From: Gemmatimonadaceae bacterium
Lineage (GTDB): Bacteria; Gemmatimonadota; Gemmatimonadetes; Gemmatimonadales; Gemmatimonadaceae
NCBI GenBank assembly: GCA_019186945.1
Contig: JABAQJ010000002.1
Location: forward strand, 62,001-126,000
Reading direction: 5' to 3'
Length of the DNA stretch: 64,000 nt
Position numbers and translations under genes: made by a program. The notes below the pieces were generated by a model. That model did not search any database, was not told where the DNA came from, and saw nothing but the letters and a program-made list of their open reading frames with translations. Every line of letters begins with the position of its first letter. Position 1 is the first letter of the stretch. This document shows, piece by piece, positions 17,886 through 26,462 of this stretch.

Positions 17886-18009
17886 GGATGAGGCTCCTGT
17901 GGTTAGTCGGGTACGACTAGCCGATGGGCATGGTTGGCCGCTGTCAGCGACGTCACGAATCCGTCAGTGAACTGAGCCGTCGAGTCGATGATAGGTAACA
18001 CTTTTCGCC

Positions 18010-18052
18010 GGCCGCGGCACCTCAGCGGCACCAACCGCAAGACGCCGCGGCC
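18010..18052. repeat. Perfect 9-bp inverted repeat downstream of dnaJ
   Basis: GGCCGCGGC and GCCGCGGCC are separated by about 25 bases in the gap between dnaJ and bactofilin. On the minus strand it follows the dnaJ stop by 14 bases, so it could end that transcript. No T tract follows, so a Rho-independent terminator is not convincing. Confidence 0.35.
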
Positions 18053-18066
18053 TGAAGCGCTTCGCG

Positions 18067-19197
18067 TCAGTACTTGAGTCCGCCCGCTTCCGCGAACTCC
18101 TTGAAAAGGCGTTCCTGATCAGCCGACAGCTTCTCCGGCACGACGATCGTGCTTTCCACGATCAAGTCGCCCTTCTTCCCGTCTTTTTCGATACCGTGGC
18201 CGCGAATGCGGAACCGCCGTCCGGAGCCGGTGCCCGCCGGAATCCTGATCGACACGCGCTTCGCGTCGATTGTACGCACGCTGATCCTGGTACCGAGCGT
18301 AGCTTGCGCGATGTTGAGGGGCACGGTGGCCACGAGATCCAGCCCTTCACGCGCGAAAAACCGGTCGGGTTGTACCTGCAGGGTGATCACCAGGTCGCCG
18401 GCTGGTCCACCGGCCGAGCCGCTTCCGCCCTGACCCCTGACCCTGATCTTCTGACCTGAATCCGCCCCAGGCGGGATGGTGATGAGCACCTTCTTGCGCG
18501 ATCGCAGCTCGCCACGTCCCTCGCAGGTCGGACAGGGCTCGGACGGAATCTGTCCACGACCCATGCACATGGGACACGGCCGATTGACGGCGAAGCCTCC
18601 CTGGCCGAACGAGATCACGCCGCGGCCCGAGCACTCGGGACATGTCTTGATCGTGGCACCCGGCTTCGCACCGTTCCCGCGGCAGGTTCCGCACTCCTCG
18701 TTGACTTCCAGTTCGATCGGCACCTTGCCGCCCGCAGCGGCCGTGCGGAACGGCACCTCGAGGGTCGTCTCCACCGTCTGGCCTGCCTGAGCGCCGCGAG
18801 CGCGCTCCTGGCGGCCGGTGCTGAACATGGAACTGAACAGATCGCCCAGTCCACCCAGTCCGCCGATATCGAAATCCTGGAAGCGCGTTGATTGAGCTGA
18901 CGAGAACGGATCGGGGCGTGCGCCAGGAGGCCGCTGGCGCGCGCCCTGGGATCCGGCAGCAAAGCCACCGAATGCGCCCAGTCGTCGCATCTCGTCGTAT
19001 TGCTTCCGCTTTTCGACGTCGCCCACGACCTGGTATGCCTCCGAAATCTCCTTGAATCGCTCGGCGGCCTTGGGATCGCTCTGGTTCTTGTCGGGATGGT
19101 ACTGCTTGGCCAGGCGACGATACTGCTTCTTGATCTCCTCCTGTGTCGCCTTCGAAGAGACCCCCAGGACCGCGTAGAAGTCCTTTGAGTTTGCCAT
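18067..19197 (-). CDS. dnaJ: Chaperone DnaJ (Hsp40)
   Basis: This 376-residue co-chaperone of DnaK has an N-terminal J domain with the HPD tripeptide (QYHPDKN, about residues 33-39) and a Gly/Phe-rich linker. The zinc region has four CxxCxGxG repeats ([32 protein letters not shown]) and is followed by the C-terminal substrate-binding domains. It lies 17 bases after grpE. No dnaK or hrcA gene is in the window and no CIRCE operator was found, so the usual heat-shock operon is split. Confidence 0.97.
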   Translation of the reverse strand: MANSKDFYAVLGVSSKATQEEIKKQYRRLAKQYHPDKNQSDPKAAERFKEISEAYQVVGDVEKRKQYDEMRRLGAFGGFAAGSQGARQRPPGARPDPFSSAQSTRFQDFDIGGLGGLGDLFSSMFSTGRQERARGAQAGQTVETTLEVPFRTAAAGGKVPIELEVNEECGTCRGNGAKPGATIKTCPECSGRGVISFGQGGFAVNRPCPMCMGRGQIPSEPCPTCEGRGELRSRKKVLITIPPGADSGQKIRVRGQGGSGSAGGPAGDLVITLQVQPDRFFAREGLDLVATVPLNIAQATLGTRISVRTIDAKRVSIRIPAGTGSGRRFRIRGHGIEKDGKKGDLIVESTIVVPEKLSADQERLFKEFAEAGGLKY

Positions 19198-19214
19198 GCG
19201 TGCCTAACGAAACG

Positions 19215-19814
19215 CTAACCGTTCCACTGCCACACGACCACGCGCGCAGGGCGCAGCAGCTGGCCGCGAAAGACATACCCGACCTGGTAGACTCGGGCCA
19301 CCAGGTGATCCTCCTCCGGCGTCGCGGCTTGCTCCGTCCTCAGCGCCTCATGCAGGTTCGGGTCGAACGGTTGTCCTGTTGGCTCCACGACTTCAAGCCC
19401 ATGACCGGCGAGTGACTTGAGGAGCTTCTTCTCCACCATGACCACTCCCTGCACCACGGTGGCGGCATCGGTCGTGGCTGGATCGACGTGAGCGAACCTC
19501 ATTATGTCGTCCAGCGTTTCAGTCAGTCCCTGCACAAGGTCGCCCTGCGCCCTCCAACCGGCTTCCTGGCGCTCGCGTGTGGTCCGCTTCCGGTAGTTGT
19601 CGAACTCGGCCGCGAGGCGCAGATACTTGTCCCGCTGCTCATCCAGCAGCCGATGCCAGTCTTCAGCGGCCGATAGCGTCGCGGAGTCGGCAGTCGACGC
19701 GTCGGCCGAGCCAGCGCCCGATTCGCCGGGAACGGCACCGACGCGCTCCGAGACCTCATCGCCAGCGTGGCCAACCCCGCCATGTCGCTCGTTCACATCG
19801 TCCATTTCAGTCAT
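19215..19814 (-). CDS. grpE: Nucleotide exchange factor GrpE
   Basis: This 199-residue protein releases ADP from DnaK. An acidic, Ala-rich N-terminal stretch is followed by a long coiled-coil (LLDEQRDKYLRLAAEFDNYRKR) and the GrpE beta-domain, including GVVMVEKKLLKSLAGHGLEVVEP. The length fits. It is the first gene of a grpE-dnaJ pair. A promoter-like TAGCTTTTG lies 30 bases upstream. Confidence 0.96.
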   Translation of the reverse strand: MTEMDDVNERHGGVGHAGDEVSERVGAVPGESGAGSADASTADSATLSAAEDWHRLLDEQRDKYLRLAAEFDNYRKRTTRERQEAGWRAQGDLVQGLTETLDDIMRFAHVDPATTDAATVVQGVVMVEKKLLKSLAGHGLEVVEPTGQPFDPNLHEALRTEQAATPEEDHLVARVYQVGYVFRGQLLRPARVVVWQWNG

Positions 19815-19843
19815 CGCTGCATGCTCCTACGGCGCCTCCCGCG

Positions 19844-19852
19844 CAAAAGCTA
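19844..19852 (-). promoter_or_regulatory. Candidate -10 element for grpE-dnaJ
   Basis: On the minus strand the sequence reads TAGCTTTTG, 30 bases before the grpE ATG. It matches TAGATTTTG before bshB1. The predicted 5' leader of about 25 bases contains TAGGAG as a possible ribosome site. No clear -35 box is seen, and the region overlaps the tail of the hairpin at 19866-19887. Confidence 0.35.
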
Positions 19853-19865
19853 CAAAGCACCCGGA

Positions 19866-19887
19866 TGCGGGAGCGGCTCGCTCCGCA
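19866..19887 (-). terminator. Probable terminator of the cinA transcript
   Basis: On the minus strand a hairpin TGCGGAGCG-AGC-CGCTCCCGCA with one bulge is followed by a T-rich stretch (GCTTTGTAGCTTTTG). It lies about 70 bases after the cinA stop and ahead of grpE. Confidence 0.4.
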
Positions 19888-19954
19888 CGGGCGCCAAGCT
19901 GAAATCTCGACGGCCTCACGCCAAGTAGCAATCCGGGATCGGTCGCTGCGCCAC

Positions 19955-21235
19955 TCAGTCGTTTCGAATCCCGGTCTTGTCGCCCGGTACTTCGATTCGT
20001 CGCCGAACGGCGTCGAGCGCGCTCTGCGTCGCGCGAAAGCGAATGTCTTCCCGGCTGATGAAGAAATGCCCTTTATAGACGCGCTGCCAGTCGCCGAAAT
20101 CGACAGCGATCCAAACCAGGCCGACGGGTTTCTCGGGCGTTCCGCCGCCGGGACCAGCGACTCCTGTCAGCGCGATGCCGATACTCGCCCCGAGCCGTTC
20201 GCGCACGCCGGCCGCCATTGCCTGCGCAACCTCGGAGCTGACCGCACCGTAAGCGTCCAGCATTTCCTGGGGGACGCCGAGCAAGCTCTCCTTGACTTCG
20301 TTGGCATAGGACACCACACCACCCAGAAAAACGTCGCTGCTCCCAGGGATGCTGGTGAGCCTGGAGGCGAGGAGTCCACCAGTACAGCTCTCGGCCGTGG
20401 CGATCGTGAGGGCACGAGCGCGGCACAGCTCCAACACGACTTCGGGCAGTGTGAGCGTTCCCTGACCGTACAGATACCGCTCCATTCGGGCGCGCAGGAT
20501 GGCAGCGCGCGCCTCGAGCCGCGCATCGGCGACGTCGGGAGGCGCGTCACGGACGGTCAGCCGCAGGTCGACACCCTCCAACCCCGGGAGGTAGGCCAGC
20601 GATACGTCGTCGAATCCCCGCGCGTTGCTACCAAGCATCTCGGAAATCATGGACTCGGCAACGCCTGTGGTGCGCAGCGTACGCGATCGCACGACGTTCT
20701 CGCCGAGCCGGCCTCTCGACAGCAACAGGGGAATGAGCCGTTCGTTGAGCATGGCGCGCATCTCGCCGGGAACGCCGGGCAGCATCGCCGTCCATCGTCC
20801 CGCGGAATCCTCGAGAAAGATGCCGGGCGCGGTGCCGATCGGGTTTTCGAGCACCACGCATCCTTCGGGGAGCATGACCTGCTGCTTATTCGCCTCCGGG
20901 GGCTCACCGGGGCGCGCGCGTGCTTGCCACAGGGCGCGAATGCGTTGCCACTGTACTTCGTCGAAATACATGTCGCGGCCGAAGACCGCGGCTATGGCGG
21001 GCCGTGTCAGGTCGTCGGAAGTGGGTCCGAGTCCGCCGGTGGTGATGACCGCACCCGTGCGTTCGAGTGCTTCGCCGACGGCGCGCGCGATCTCGTCGGC
21101 GGCGTCGCCGACGCTCACGCGCCTCGCGATCTGTCCGCCCAGTTCGGCGAGTTCCCTGGCGATGAACGCGCCGTTCGTGTCGATGGTGAGCCCGAGCAGC
21201 AGCTCATCGCCGATGGTGACGAGATCGAACCGCAC
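19955..21235 (-). CDS. cinA: CinA family protein (nicotinamide-nucleotide amidohydrolase)
   Basis: This 426-residue protein has both CinA domains. The N-terminal MoaB/MoeA-like COG1058 domain has TIGDELLLGLTIDTNGAFIA and TTGGLGPTSDDLTR. The C-terminal PncC amidase domain has TAESCTGGLLASRLTSIPGSS and GIALTGVAGPGGGTPEKPVGLV. Full-length CinA acts in NMN deamidation and pyridine nucleotide recycling. It lies 9 bases after pgsA, so it is probably the last gene of that run. Confidence 0.94.
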   Translation of the reverse strand: MRFDLVTIGDELLLGLTIDTNGAFIARELAELGGQIARRVSVGDAADEIARAVGEALERTGAVITTGGLGPTSDDLTRPAIAAVFGRDMYFDEVQWQRIRALWQARARPGEPPEANKQQVMLPEGCVVLENPIGTAPGIFLEDSAGRWTAMLPGVPGEMRAMLNERLIPLLLSRGRLGENVVRSRTLRTTGVAESMISEMLGSNARGFDDVSLAYLPGLEGVDLRLTVRDAPPDVADARLEARAAILRARMERYLYGQGTLTLPEVVLELCRARALTIATAESCTGGLLASRLTSIPGSSDVFLGGVVSYANEVKESLLGVPQEMLDAYGAVSSEVAQAMAAGVRERLGASIGIALTGVAGPGGGTPEKPVGLVWIAVDFGDWQRVYKGHFFISREDIRFRATQSALDAVRRRIEVPGDKTGIRND

Positions 21236-21244
21236 TCCGGTCTG

Positions 21245-22030
21245 TCAGGCGCCTCCCGCTCCGTCGGGAGGTGCCGCCAGACGCAACACCGTACCGCCGT
21301 AACGGCGAAGGTAGAGATACAGGGAGAACAGCGTGAGTCCCACCGCACCTATCATGGACAGCGTCCCCACGATGCCGTTGAACATGGCGAATGCCTTCCA
21401 GGCATCGGACGTCCATTGGTGCTCGACTGCCGCCGCGCTCGCGAAGTACCAGAAGAACGCGGCACCTACCCATACGCTCTGGAACCCGGTCTTCCATTTC
21501 GCTGGTCCGATCGCCGCGATGATGACGCCGCGGCGGGCAGCGAACTGGCGGAAGAAGGTCATCAGTAGTTCGCGTCCGATGACGACGGCCACGATCCAGA
21601 ACGGGAGACCGATCAAACCGAACGGTGTGACGAACGGGTAGGCCAGATGCGTTGCGTCTGACGATGCCGACACGGGACCGATCACGCGTGGCGCGGCCCA
21701 GGCATCCGGCGCCGGCAACGACTCGAACAGCCCGATCTCTCGGGTGAGCCAGTACATCGGCAGCAGCGTCGCGACCAGCAGGAGTTTGTCGGCCAGCGGG
21801 TCGAGCAACTTGCCCAGGTTCGTGACGAGGTTTCTGTCCCGGGCCAGCTTGCCATCGAGGTAGTCGGTGACAGCCGCAGCGACGTAGAGAAGCCAAGCAG
21901 AGAATCGGGGCTGCCAGCCGGCGCTGATCACCAGCGACGCGATCACCGGAGTCGCCGCAATACGACCTACCGTTATCACGTTAGGCAGATTGAGGGGCAG
22001 CACGCGCGAGAAGAAGGAGCCGGGAGCCAA
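21245..22030 (-). CDS. pgsA: CDP-diacylglycerol-glycerol-3-phosphate 3-phosphatidyltransferase
   Basis: This 261-residue membrane enzyme makes phosphatidylglycerophosphate. The CDP-alcohol phosphotransferase motif DxxDGxxARxxxxxxxxGxxxDxxxD is intact within YLDGKLARDRNLVTNLGKLL followed by DPLADK (about residues 54-80). The protein has about six hydrophobic segments. It is longer than the usual 180-200 residues because of a soluble-looking insert with APDAWAAPRVIGPVS (about residues 105-130) and an extra C-terminal helix. The start is uncertain: TTG at 22030 with GAGGA close by, or GTG at 22003. Confidence 0.9.
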   Translation of the reverse strand: MAPGSFFSRVLPLNLPNVITVGRIAATPVIASLVISAGWQPRFSAWLLYVAAAVTDYLDGKLARDRNLVTNLGKLLDPLADKLLLVATLLPMYWLTREIGLFESLPAPDAWAAPRVIGPVSASSDATHLAYPFVTPFGLIGLPFWIVAVVIGRELLMTFFRQFAARRGVIIAAIGPAKWKTGFQSVWVGAAFFWYFASAAAVEHQWTSDAWKAFAMFNGIVGTLSMIGAVGLTLFSLYLYLRRYGGTVLRLAAPPDGAGGA

Positions 22031-22051
22031 TGTCCTCGGACCAGGGACCGC

Positions 22052-22729
22052 CTACGACAGAGCCTTCAGGACGATCTTCGACACCGCCTTCAAGGTATCA
22101 AAAACGCCGTCGCCCGTCACCGCCACGGCCTCGAAATACGTCGCGCGCTCGACCCATTCCCCCGTCGGCAGCTGTTCGATCTGATTCAGACCCGCGTGGT
22201 AGGAATCGGGAGTGACCCGCTGTCGGGACCGATCGACGACTTCCCAGCCCGGGTTGAGAGATCGCTGCAGATCAGTGATCGGGGCAGCATTGGGGAGATC
22301 CCGCTTGTTGTACTGGAGCACGAACGGCATCCGCGTCAGGTCGTAGCCGTACTCCGCCATGTTGTCGTACAGGTTTTGCATCGACTCCTGGTTCGCTTCC
22401 ATCCGCTCGACTTGCGAATCCGCGACGAACACGATGCCATCGACACCCTTCAGGATCAGCTTCCTGCTCGCGTTATAGTAGACCTGGCCGGGCACGGTGT
22501 AGAGGTGGAAGCGCGTCTTGAATCCCCGAATCGTCCCCAGATCCACTGGCAGGAAATCGAAGAAGAGCGTGCGCTCCGTCTCGGTCGCCAGCGAAATCAG
22601 CTTGCCACGGGTGTCCGGCGCGACCTTGCGGTAGATGTGCTCGAGATTCGTCGTCTTGCCTCCGAGGCCCGGCCCATAGTACACGATCTTGCAGTTGATC
22701 TCGCGCGAGGCGTAGTTGATCATCGACAT
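22052..22729 (-). CDS. mglA: MglA-like Ras-family GTPase
   Basis: This 225-residue small GTPase resembles MglA, the polarity switch of Myxococcus and Thermus. It starts [20 protein letters not shown] and has the P-loop GPGLGGKTT, then [19 protein letters not shown] and the base motif NKRDLP. About 30 residues ([20 protein letters not shown] and on to about residue 190) are inserted before the C-terminal [18 protein letters not shown], where ordinary MglA of about 195 residues has none. I start at the ATG at 22729; the frame is open 17 codons further up. The roadblock gene lies 16 bases upstream, as expected for an MglA/MglB pair. Confidence 0.9.
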   Translation of the reverse strand: MSMINYASREINCKIVYYGPGLGGKTTNLEHIYRKVAPDTRGKLISLATETERTLFFDFLPVDLGTIRGFKTRFHLYTVPGQVYYNASRKLILKGVDGIVFVADSQVERMEANQESMQNLYDNMAEYGYDLTRMPFVLQYNKRDLPNAAPITDLQRSLNPGWEVVDRSRQRVTPDSYHAGLNQIEQLPTGEWVERATYFEAVAVTGDGVFDTLKAVSKIVLKALS

Positions 22730-22745
22730 CGATATCGGCCTCGCG

Positions 22746-23234
22746 CTAGCGGAACAATCGGTCGATTTCGTCATCGGCATCGGCGAGCAACGCCGGCTTG
22801 CGAACCGGCGATGACGTCTGCCGCGCGAACATCGCCTCGATCGAACGACTCAATTCGTCCACCGTTCCCTTCATCTTGAGCCGGACCAGGCCCAGCGTGG
22901 TCCGCGTGTCGAAGAGGATGACGAGGATGACCCTTTTCGCGACATCGGCGAGGAGCATCGATTCGCGCTCACCCTGATGAAACAGCGTGTTGAAATCCTT
23001 CTCTCCGATGAGCCGCGCGAGCTGGTCGTTCGCGCTGAAGTCCGCGGCCGTCAGCGTGGCGAACGCCGTCGCATCGAACGGCGGCCGCTCGCCGACAGTC
23101 GTCACCAGCTGACCGCTTCGATCGATCAACAGCGCGCACTTTGCGTTGCTGTCGAACAGAAAACGCTGAAGGATCTGCGTTATCGCCGCAAAATCCTCCT
23201 CCGTAAAACTCCAGCTTGCAGCGCCGACAGCCAT
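22746..23234 (-). CDS. Roadblock/LC7-domain protein (MglB-like GAP)
   Basis: This 162-residue protein has a roadblock/LC7 fold ([18 protein letters not shown], then [20 protein letters not shown] and a final helix) and sits directly before mglA in the transcript. MglB is the GTPase-activating partner of MglA, which suggests the same role here. The acidic tail ([14 protein letters not shown]) is less usual. I start at the ATG at 23234, preceded by AGGA; a GTG at 23264 would add ten residues. Its similarity to MglB rests on fold and position, so the symbol is left blank. Confidence 0.82.
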   Translation of the reverse strand: MAVGAASWSFTEEDFAAITQILQRFLFDSNAKCALLIDRSGQLVTTVGERPPFDATAFATLTAADFSANDQLARLIGEKDFNTLFHQGERESMLLADVAKRVILVILFDTRTTLGLVRLKMKGTVDELSRSIEAMFARQTSSPVRKPALLADADDEIDRLFR

Positions 23235-23289
23235 AGGGTCCTGTATTTGGTCGAACTGCCTCACGGACAGCGTGTCGCAGACCGACTCG

Positions 23290-23886
23290 TTATTTCATGT
23301 CGCGCCGGGCGTTGAGCGCCTGCGCGATTGTCACTCCGTCAGCGTATTCCAAGTCACCACCTACCGGTAACCCGCGCGCGATGCGCGTCACACGCACACC
23401 GCACGAGGCGAGCTTCTGTTGCACATACATCGCCGTTGCCTCACCCTCGACACTGGGATTGGTCGCGACGATGACCTCGCGCACGACACCCGCCGGCTCG
23501 GTGGCCCGCCGCACCAAGTGGCCTATCGTGAGGTCCTCGGGCTGCACGCCATCGAGAGGAGACAGACGCCCCCCGAGGACATGGTAGACCCCGCGGAACT
23601 CGCCCGAGCGCTCGATCGCGCCTATATCTGACGCTTGCTCCACGACACAAATAACACTCGTGTCACGTCGCGGATCACTGCAAATGGCACACTCCGCAGA
23701 TTCGGTCGGATTGTGGCATACTGGACAGGGGTGCACTCGCTCGGCCAGAACCTCCAGCGCTCGCGCGAGTCGCAGTCCGCGCTCCTTCGGCTGCCTGAGC
23801 AGATGATAGGTCAACCTTAGTGCCGTCTTCTTGCCAATCCCGGGGAGCCTGGCCAATTCGCCCGCCAGGTCGTCAATCGCCGACAT
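23290..23886 (-). CDS. recR: Recombination protein RecR
   Basis: This 198-residue protein forms the RecFOR clamp for gap repair. The N-terminal helix-hairpin-helix LARLPGIGKKTALRL, the Cys4 zinc finger CPVCHNPTESAECAIC and the Toprim region (VICVVEQASDIGAIE) are all intact, and the length is standard. It lies between ybaB and the roadblock gene; the order dnaX-ybaB-recR is widely conserved in bacteria. Confidence 0.97.
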   Translation of the reverse strand: MSAIDDLAGELARLPGIGKKTALRLTYHLLRQPKERGLRLARALEVLAERVHPCPVCHNPTESAECAICSDPRRDTSVICVVEQASDIGAIERSGEFRGVYHVLGGRLSPLDGVQPEDLTIGHLVRRATEPAGVVREVIVATNPSVEGEATAMYVQQKLASCGVRVTRIARGLPVGGDLEYADGVTIAQALNARRDMK

Positions 23887-23928
23887 GGTTCACCGGCTCG
23901 CCGTTCCAGACACCGTGCGCACCAGTGG

Positions 23929-24249
23929 TCACGCGAACGGGAGCTTGAAAGGGAGGTTGAGCCCCCCGGTCAGTTTCGACATCTCCATCTGTGCCAGTTC
24001 CTGCGCCCTCTTGTGCGCATCGGCAACCGCCACGACGATGAGATCCTCGAGCATCTCCAAGTCGTTCGGGTTCACGGCCGCCGGATCCAGCTTCACGCGC
24101 TTTATCTGGCCGCGACCGTCCGCTTCCACGGTAACCATGCCGCCACCGGCCGAACCGGTGACGGACAGTTGCTGCAGGTCGTTCTGCATCTGTTCGAGAC
24201 GCGCCTGCATTGCCTGCGCATCCTGCAGCATCTTGAAGAGGTCCCGCAT
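23929..24249 (-). CDS. YbaB/EbfC nucleoid-associated protein
   Basis: This 106-residue protein has the YbaB signature: a first helix LFKMLQDAQAMQARLEQMQN, the beta sheet with GGGMVTVEADGRGQIKRVKL and the DPAAVNPNDLEMLEDLIVVA turn. The family binds DNA as a dimer. It lies between dnaX (64 bases upstream) and recR (42 bases downstream) in the classic order. Confidence 0.95.
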   Translation of the reverse strand: MRDLFKMLQDAQAMQARLEQMQNDLQQLSVTGSAGGGMVTVEADGRGQIKRVKLDPAAVNPNDLEMLEDLIVVAVADAHKRAQELAQMEMSKLTGGLNLPFKLPFA

Positions 24250-24312
24250 TCGGTTCTCGGTGGCGTTGACGGGGGGGAAGCTACGAATCGTGTGACCCGC
24301 GCGGCAAGCGAT

Positions 24313-26124
24313 TCAGTCGAGCATCGCGAGGTCGAGTTCGTCGATAGCGGCACGAAGCACCGGATCGCGTTTCCGCAAAGCGGCGACGGTATCGCTGCGA
24401 ACCGACTCGTGGGACATGCGACTGCTGCCCGCGCTGCCCTCGCTGCGACGCAAGTTGAGTTTCACGACGCCAGGCAATCGCGGCCTGAGCGCGGCCAGCA
24501 GGTCCGAAGTCTTCTCCGTGAGGGCGTCCAGCGCGCTCGCGCCGTCGACCTGAAGCGTCAACGTACCCGATGCCGTGATCGCGGTGGGAAGGACGTGCTC
24601 GAGCAACGAGCCAAGCGTGCGGCGGTCCTGTCGGATGACAGCGACCGCATCATCCCAGGCACCGACGACGGTGTTGATGTCCGGAACGGCGCCGTGAAGA
24701 CTTCCAATCGCCGGTGACGGTGCCCGGCCCACTGCTGGCGCATGCGCGTCCTCTACCGCTGCAACACCTCTGGACGACGCCCGCACCCCTCCGGCACCAC
24801 GATCCCGACCATCGATCCGGCGGCCCTCCGGCGCAACGTCTTCCGCCGTTCGTCGCATGCGCGATTGGGAGGGTCCGGAAGCATCACGATCGCTCTGTCG
24901 TACGGATTCCTTTCCACCGGACGCACCCCTCGAGACAGTTCCCGAGGAGCCGCGGCCCGCCGGCCCGGGTTCCGACCCTCCGTCAGCCGAACTCGGCACC
25001 GCGCGGAGCAACTCCTCTATGGTAACGGTGCGATCCAGCAGCGAAAAGCGGACAAGCAGCAGCTCCAACAAGAGCTGTTGCTGCGCCGATCGCCGGAACC
25101 TCGGTTCGATTTCTGCCAGCGCCGACAGCATGCGGATCAGGTCACCCGGGGACAGCAGCCCCTTGCGTTCGTCCAGCGCGCGCCGCGCATTCTCCGAGAT
25201 GTCCTGTGGCGCTGCCCCGAGCTCGACGGCGAGCTGCGCGCGCAGCAACTCGCCAAGGCCGGCCATGAACTGACCCAGGTCGACACCGAGCTCGACCAGT
25301 CGGCCCACGATCGCGAAAATATCGGCCGGACGGCGTGCGGCGATGATGTCGAGCACCGCAAGGTATTCGTCCTCCGCAACAAGGCCGAGCGCTTCGCGGA
25401 CGCGATCGACGGTAATGGCGCCGTCTCCCAGCGCCAGAACCTGATCCGTCAGACTCAACGCATCGCGCATCGAGCCGTCCGCTGCGCGCGCGATGATCGC
25501 CAGGGCGTCGCTTTCGGCACTCACGTCCTCGCCAGCGAGGACGAACGTCAGGCGTTCGCGGACTTCCGCGGGACCGATGCGCTTGAAGTCGAACCGCTGC
25601 AGCCGACTGAGGACGGGAGCGGCCGACTGGGCGATCTTGTGCGGTTCCGTGGTCGCAAACACGAATACGACGCGTGGTGGCGGCTCCTCGAGAATCTTGA
25701 GGAGCGCATTCCACGCCTCGCGCGTGAGCATGTGCGCTTCGTCGACGATGTAGACCTTCCATCGATCGCCGCCCGATGGCGCATACATCGCCCTTTCGCG
25801 CAAGTCCCGGGCATCGTCGACGCCACGATTGGACGCGGCATCGATCTCGACCACATCCAGACTGGCCGACCCCGCCCAGATGCGCTGGCAGCTCACACAC
25901 GCCCCGCACGGCTCGCCGTCGCTCCGCTTGTTCTCACAGTTGAGCGCCATCGCCAAGACTCGTGCGAGCGTGGTTTTTCCCACGCCGCGCGGACCGCACA
26001 TCAGGTATCCGTGCGCAACACGCCCGCGCGCAATCGCGCCCTTGAGCGTGTTCGAGACGTGCGACTGCACCGCCACTTCAGCGAATGTCCTGGGACGGTA
26101 CTTACGGGCGAGAGCAAGCGACAT
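24313..26124 (-). CDS. dnaX: DNA polymerase III subunit gamma/tau
   Basis: This 603-residue clamp-loader ATPase begins MSLALARKYRPRTFAEVAVQ. It has Walker A GPRGVGKTTLARVLA (about residues 45-59), the zinc module CENKRSDGEPCGACVSC, Walker B DEAHML, sensor and SRC regions near VLSRLQRFDFKRI, and then domain III. Residues 370-470 are a low-complexity Gly/Ser/Arg-rich linker, followed by a C-terminal tau-like part. I see no obvious slippage run, so production of a separate gamma form cannot be judged. The SRP RNA gene lies 155 bases upstream on the same strand. Confidence 0.95.
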   Translation of the reverse strand: MSLALARKYRPRTFAEVAVQSHVSNTLKGAIARGRVAHGYLMCGPRGVGKTTLARVLAMALNCENKRSDGEPCGACVSCQRIWAGSASLDVVEIDAASNRGVDDARDLRERAMYAPSGGDRWKVYIVDEAHMLTREAWNALLKILEEPPPRVVFVFATTEPHKIAQSAAPVLSRLQRFDFKRIGPAEVRERLTFVLAGEDVSAESDALAIIARAADGSMRDALSLTDQVLALGDGAITVDRVREALGLVAEDEYLAVLDIIAARRPADIFAIVGRLVELGVDLGQFMAGLGELLRAQLAVELGAAPQDISENARRALDERKGLLSPGDLIRMLSALAEIEPRFRRSAQQQLLLELLLVRFSLLDRTVTIEELLRAVPSSADGGSEPGPAGRGSSGTVSRGASGGKESVRQSDRDASGPSQSRMRRTAEDVAPEGRRIDGRDRGAGGVRASSRGVAAVEDAHAPAVGRAPSPAIGSLHGAVPDINTVVGAWDDAVAVIRQDRRTLGSLLEHVLPTAITASGTLTLQVDGASALDALTEKTSDLLAALRPRLPGVVKLNLRRSEGSAGSSRMSHESVRSDTVAALRKRDPVLRAAIDELDLAMLD

Positions 26125-26229
26125 CGCGAGCGTCTGGCAAGTTCGGGGAGCGGCAGAAAGCCGAACGTAGCGCCGATCGAATGGCGTTGACCATGCAAGT
26201 TACTGCCATGACCGCCGATCCAGAACGAA

Positions 26230-26271
26230 CCACGGGCGCGTCCACCTCCGTGAGGTCGAGCGCGCCCGTGG
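26230..26271 (-). terminator. Terminator hairpin downstream of SRP RNA
   Basis: An 11-bp perfect stem (CCACGGGCGCG with CGCGCCCGTGG) closes a loop that contains a second small stem (ACCTC/GAGGT). On the minus strand the 3' side runs into TTCGTTCT. It lies 8 bases after the inferred 3' end of the SRP RNA and before dnaX, so it probably ends the RNA transcript. Confidence 0.6.
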
Positions 26272-26278
26272 CAATGCT

Positions 26279-26371
26279 CCAGGCCTGACGAAGCGACGCA
26301 GAACACCGCGTGCCGCTGCTACCTTCGGGGTCCTGACGGAGTTGGCGGGCCCGTGACCTCCGGGACCTGGA
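26279..26371 (-). ncRNA. ffs: Signal recognition particle RNA (small bacterial type)
   Basis: On the minus strand at 26315-26336 the conserved S-domain core reads GTCAGGA...GAAGGTAGCAGC, matching the GUCAG and AGCAGC asymmetric loop of 4.5S RNA. The outer ends CCAGG (26370-26366) and CCTGG (26284-26280) can pair, giving an RNA of about 93 bases. The expected Ffh-binding core is present, but the apical loop is atypical, reading CCGAA between C-C and G-G instead of the usual GGAA. The gene sits directly upstream of dnaX, a common location. Ends are estimated from base pairing. Confidence 0.82.
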
Positions 26372-26380
26372 GCGGAAAGA

Positions 26381-26409
26381 AGTCTAGCGGCGCACCGGCA
26401 CGGTTGCCA
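26381..26409 (-). promoter_or_regulatory. Candidate promoter of the SRP RNA gene
   Basis: On the minus strand TGGCAA (26409-26404) and TAGACT (26386-26381) are spaced by 17 bases, and the mature RNA would start about 10 bases further on. The -10 has 4 of 6 consensus matches and the -35 only 3, so the call is tentative. Confidence 0.35.
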
Positions 26410-26450
26410 CTGCCAGTGCCCCGGTTCCACACGGCGAGTGGCAGTACTGT
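26407..26450. repeat. Inverted repeat upstream of the SRP RNA gene
   Basis: TGCCACT and AGTGGCA form a 7-bp stem with a loop of about 28 bases that holds a further palindrome (CACTGCCAGTG). It lies between the ltaE stop and the candidate SRP RNA promoter and could end the ltaE transcript on the minus strand, though no T tract follows. Confidence 0.4.
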
Positions 26451-26462
26451 CCAAGGCTGGTT

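Noticed and set aside
19815-19954. CIRCE operator upstream of grpE-dnaJ
   Set aside because: No TTAGCACTC-N9-GAGTGCTAA inverted repeat is present.
19955-19985. GTTTCGAATCCCGG, like a tRNA T-arm
   Set aside because: It lies in the C-terminal codons of cinA and no acceptor, D or anticodon stem can be folded around it.
19577-21568. A 663-residue open frame on the plus strand over cinA and pgsA
   Set aside because: It is antisense to well-conserved cinA and pgsA, has no recognisable domain and has an Arg/Gly/His-rich composition typical of GC-rich shadow frames.
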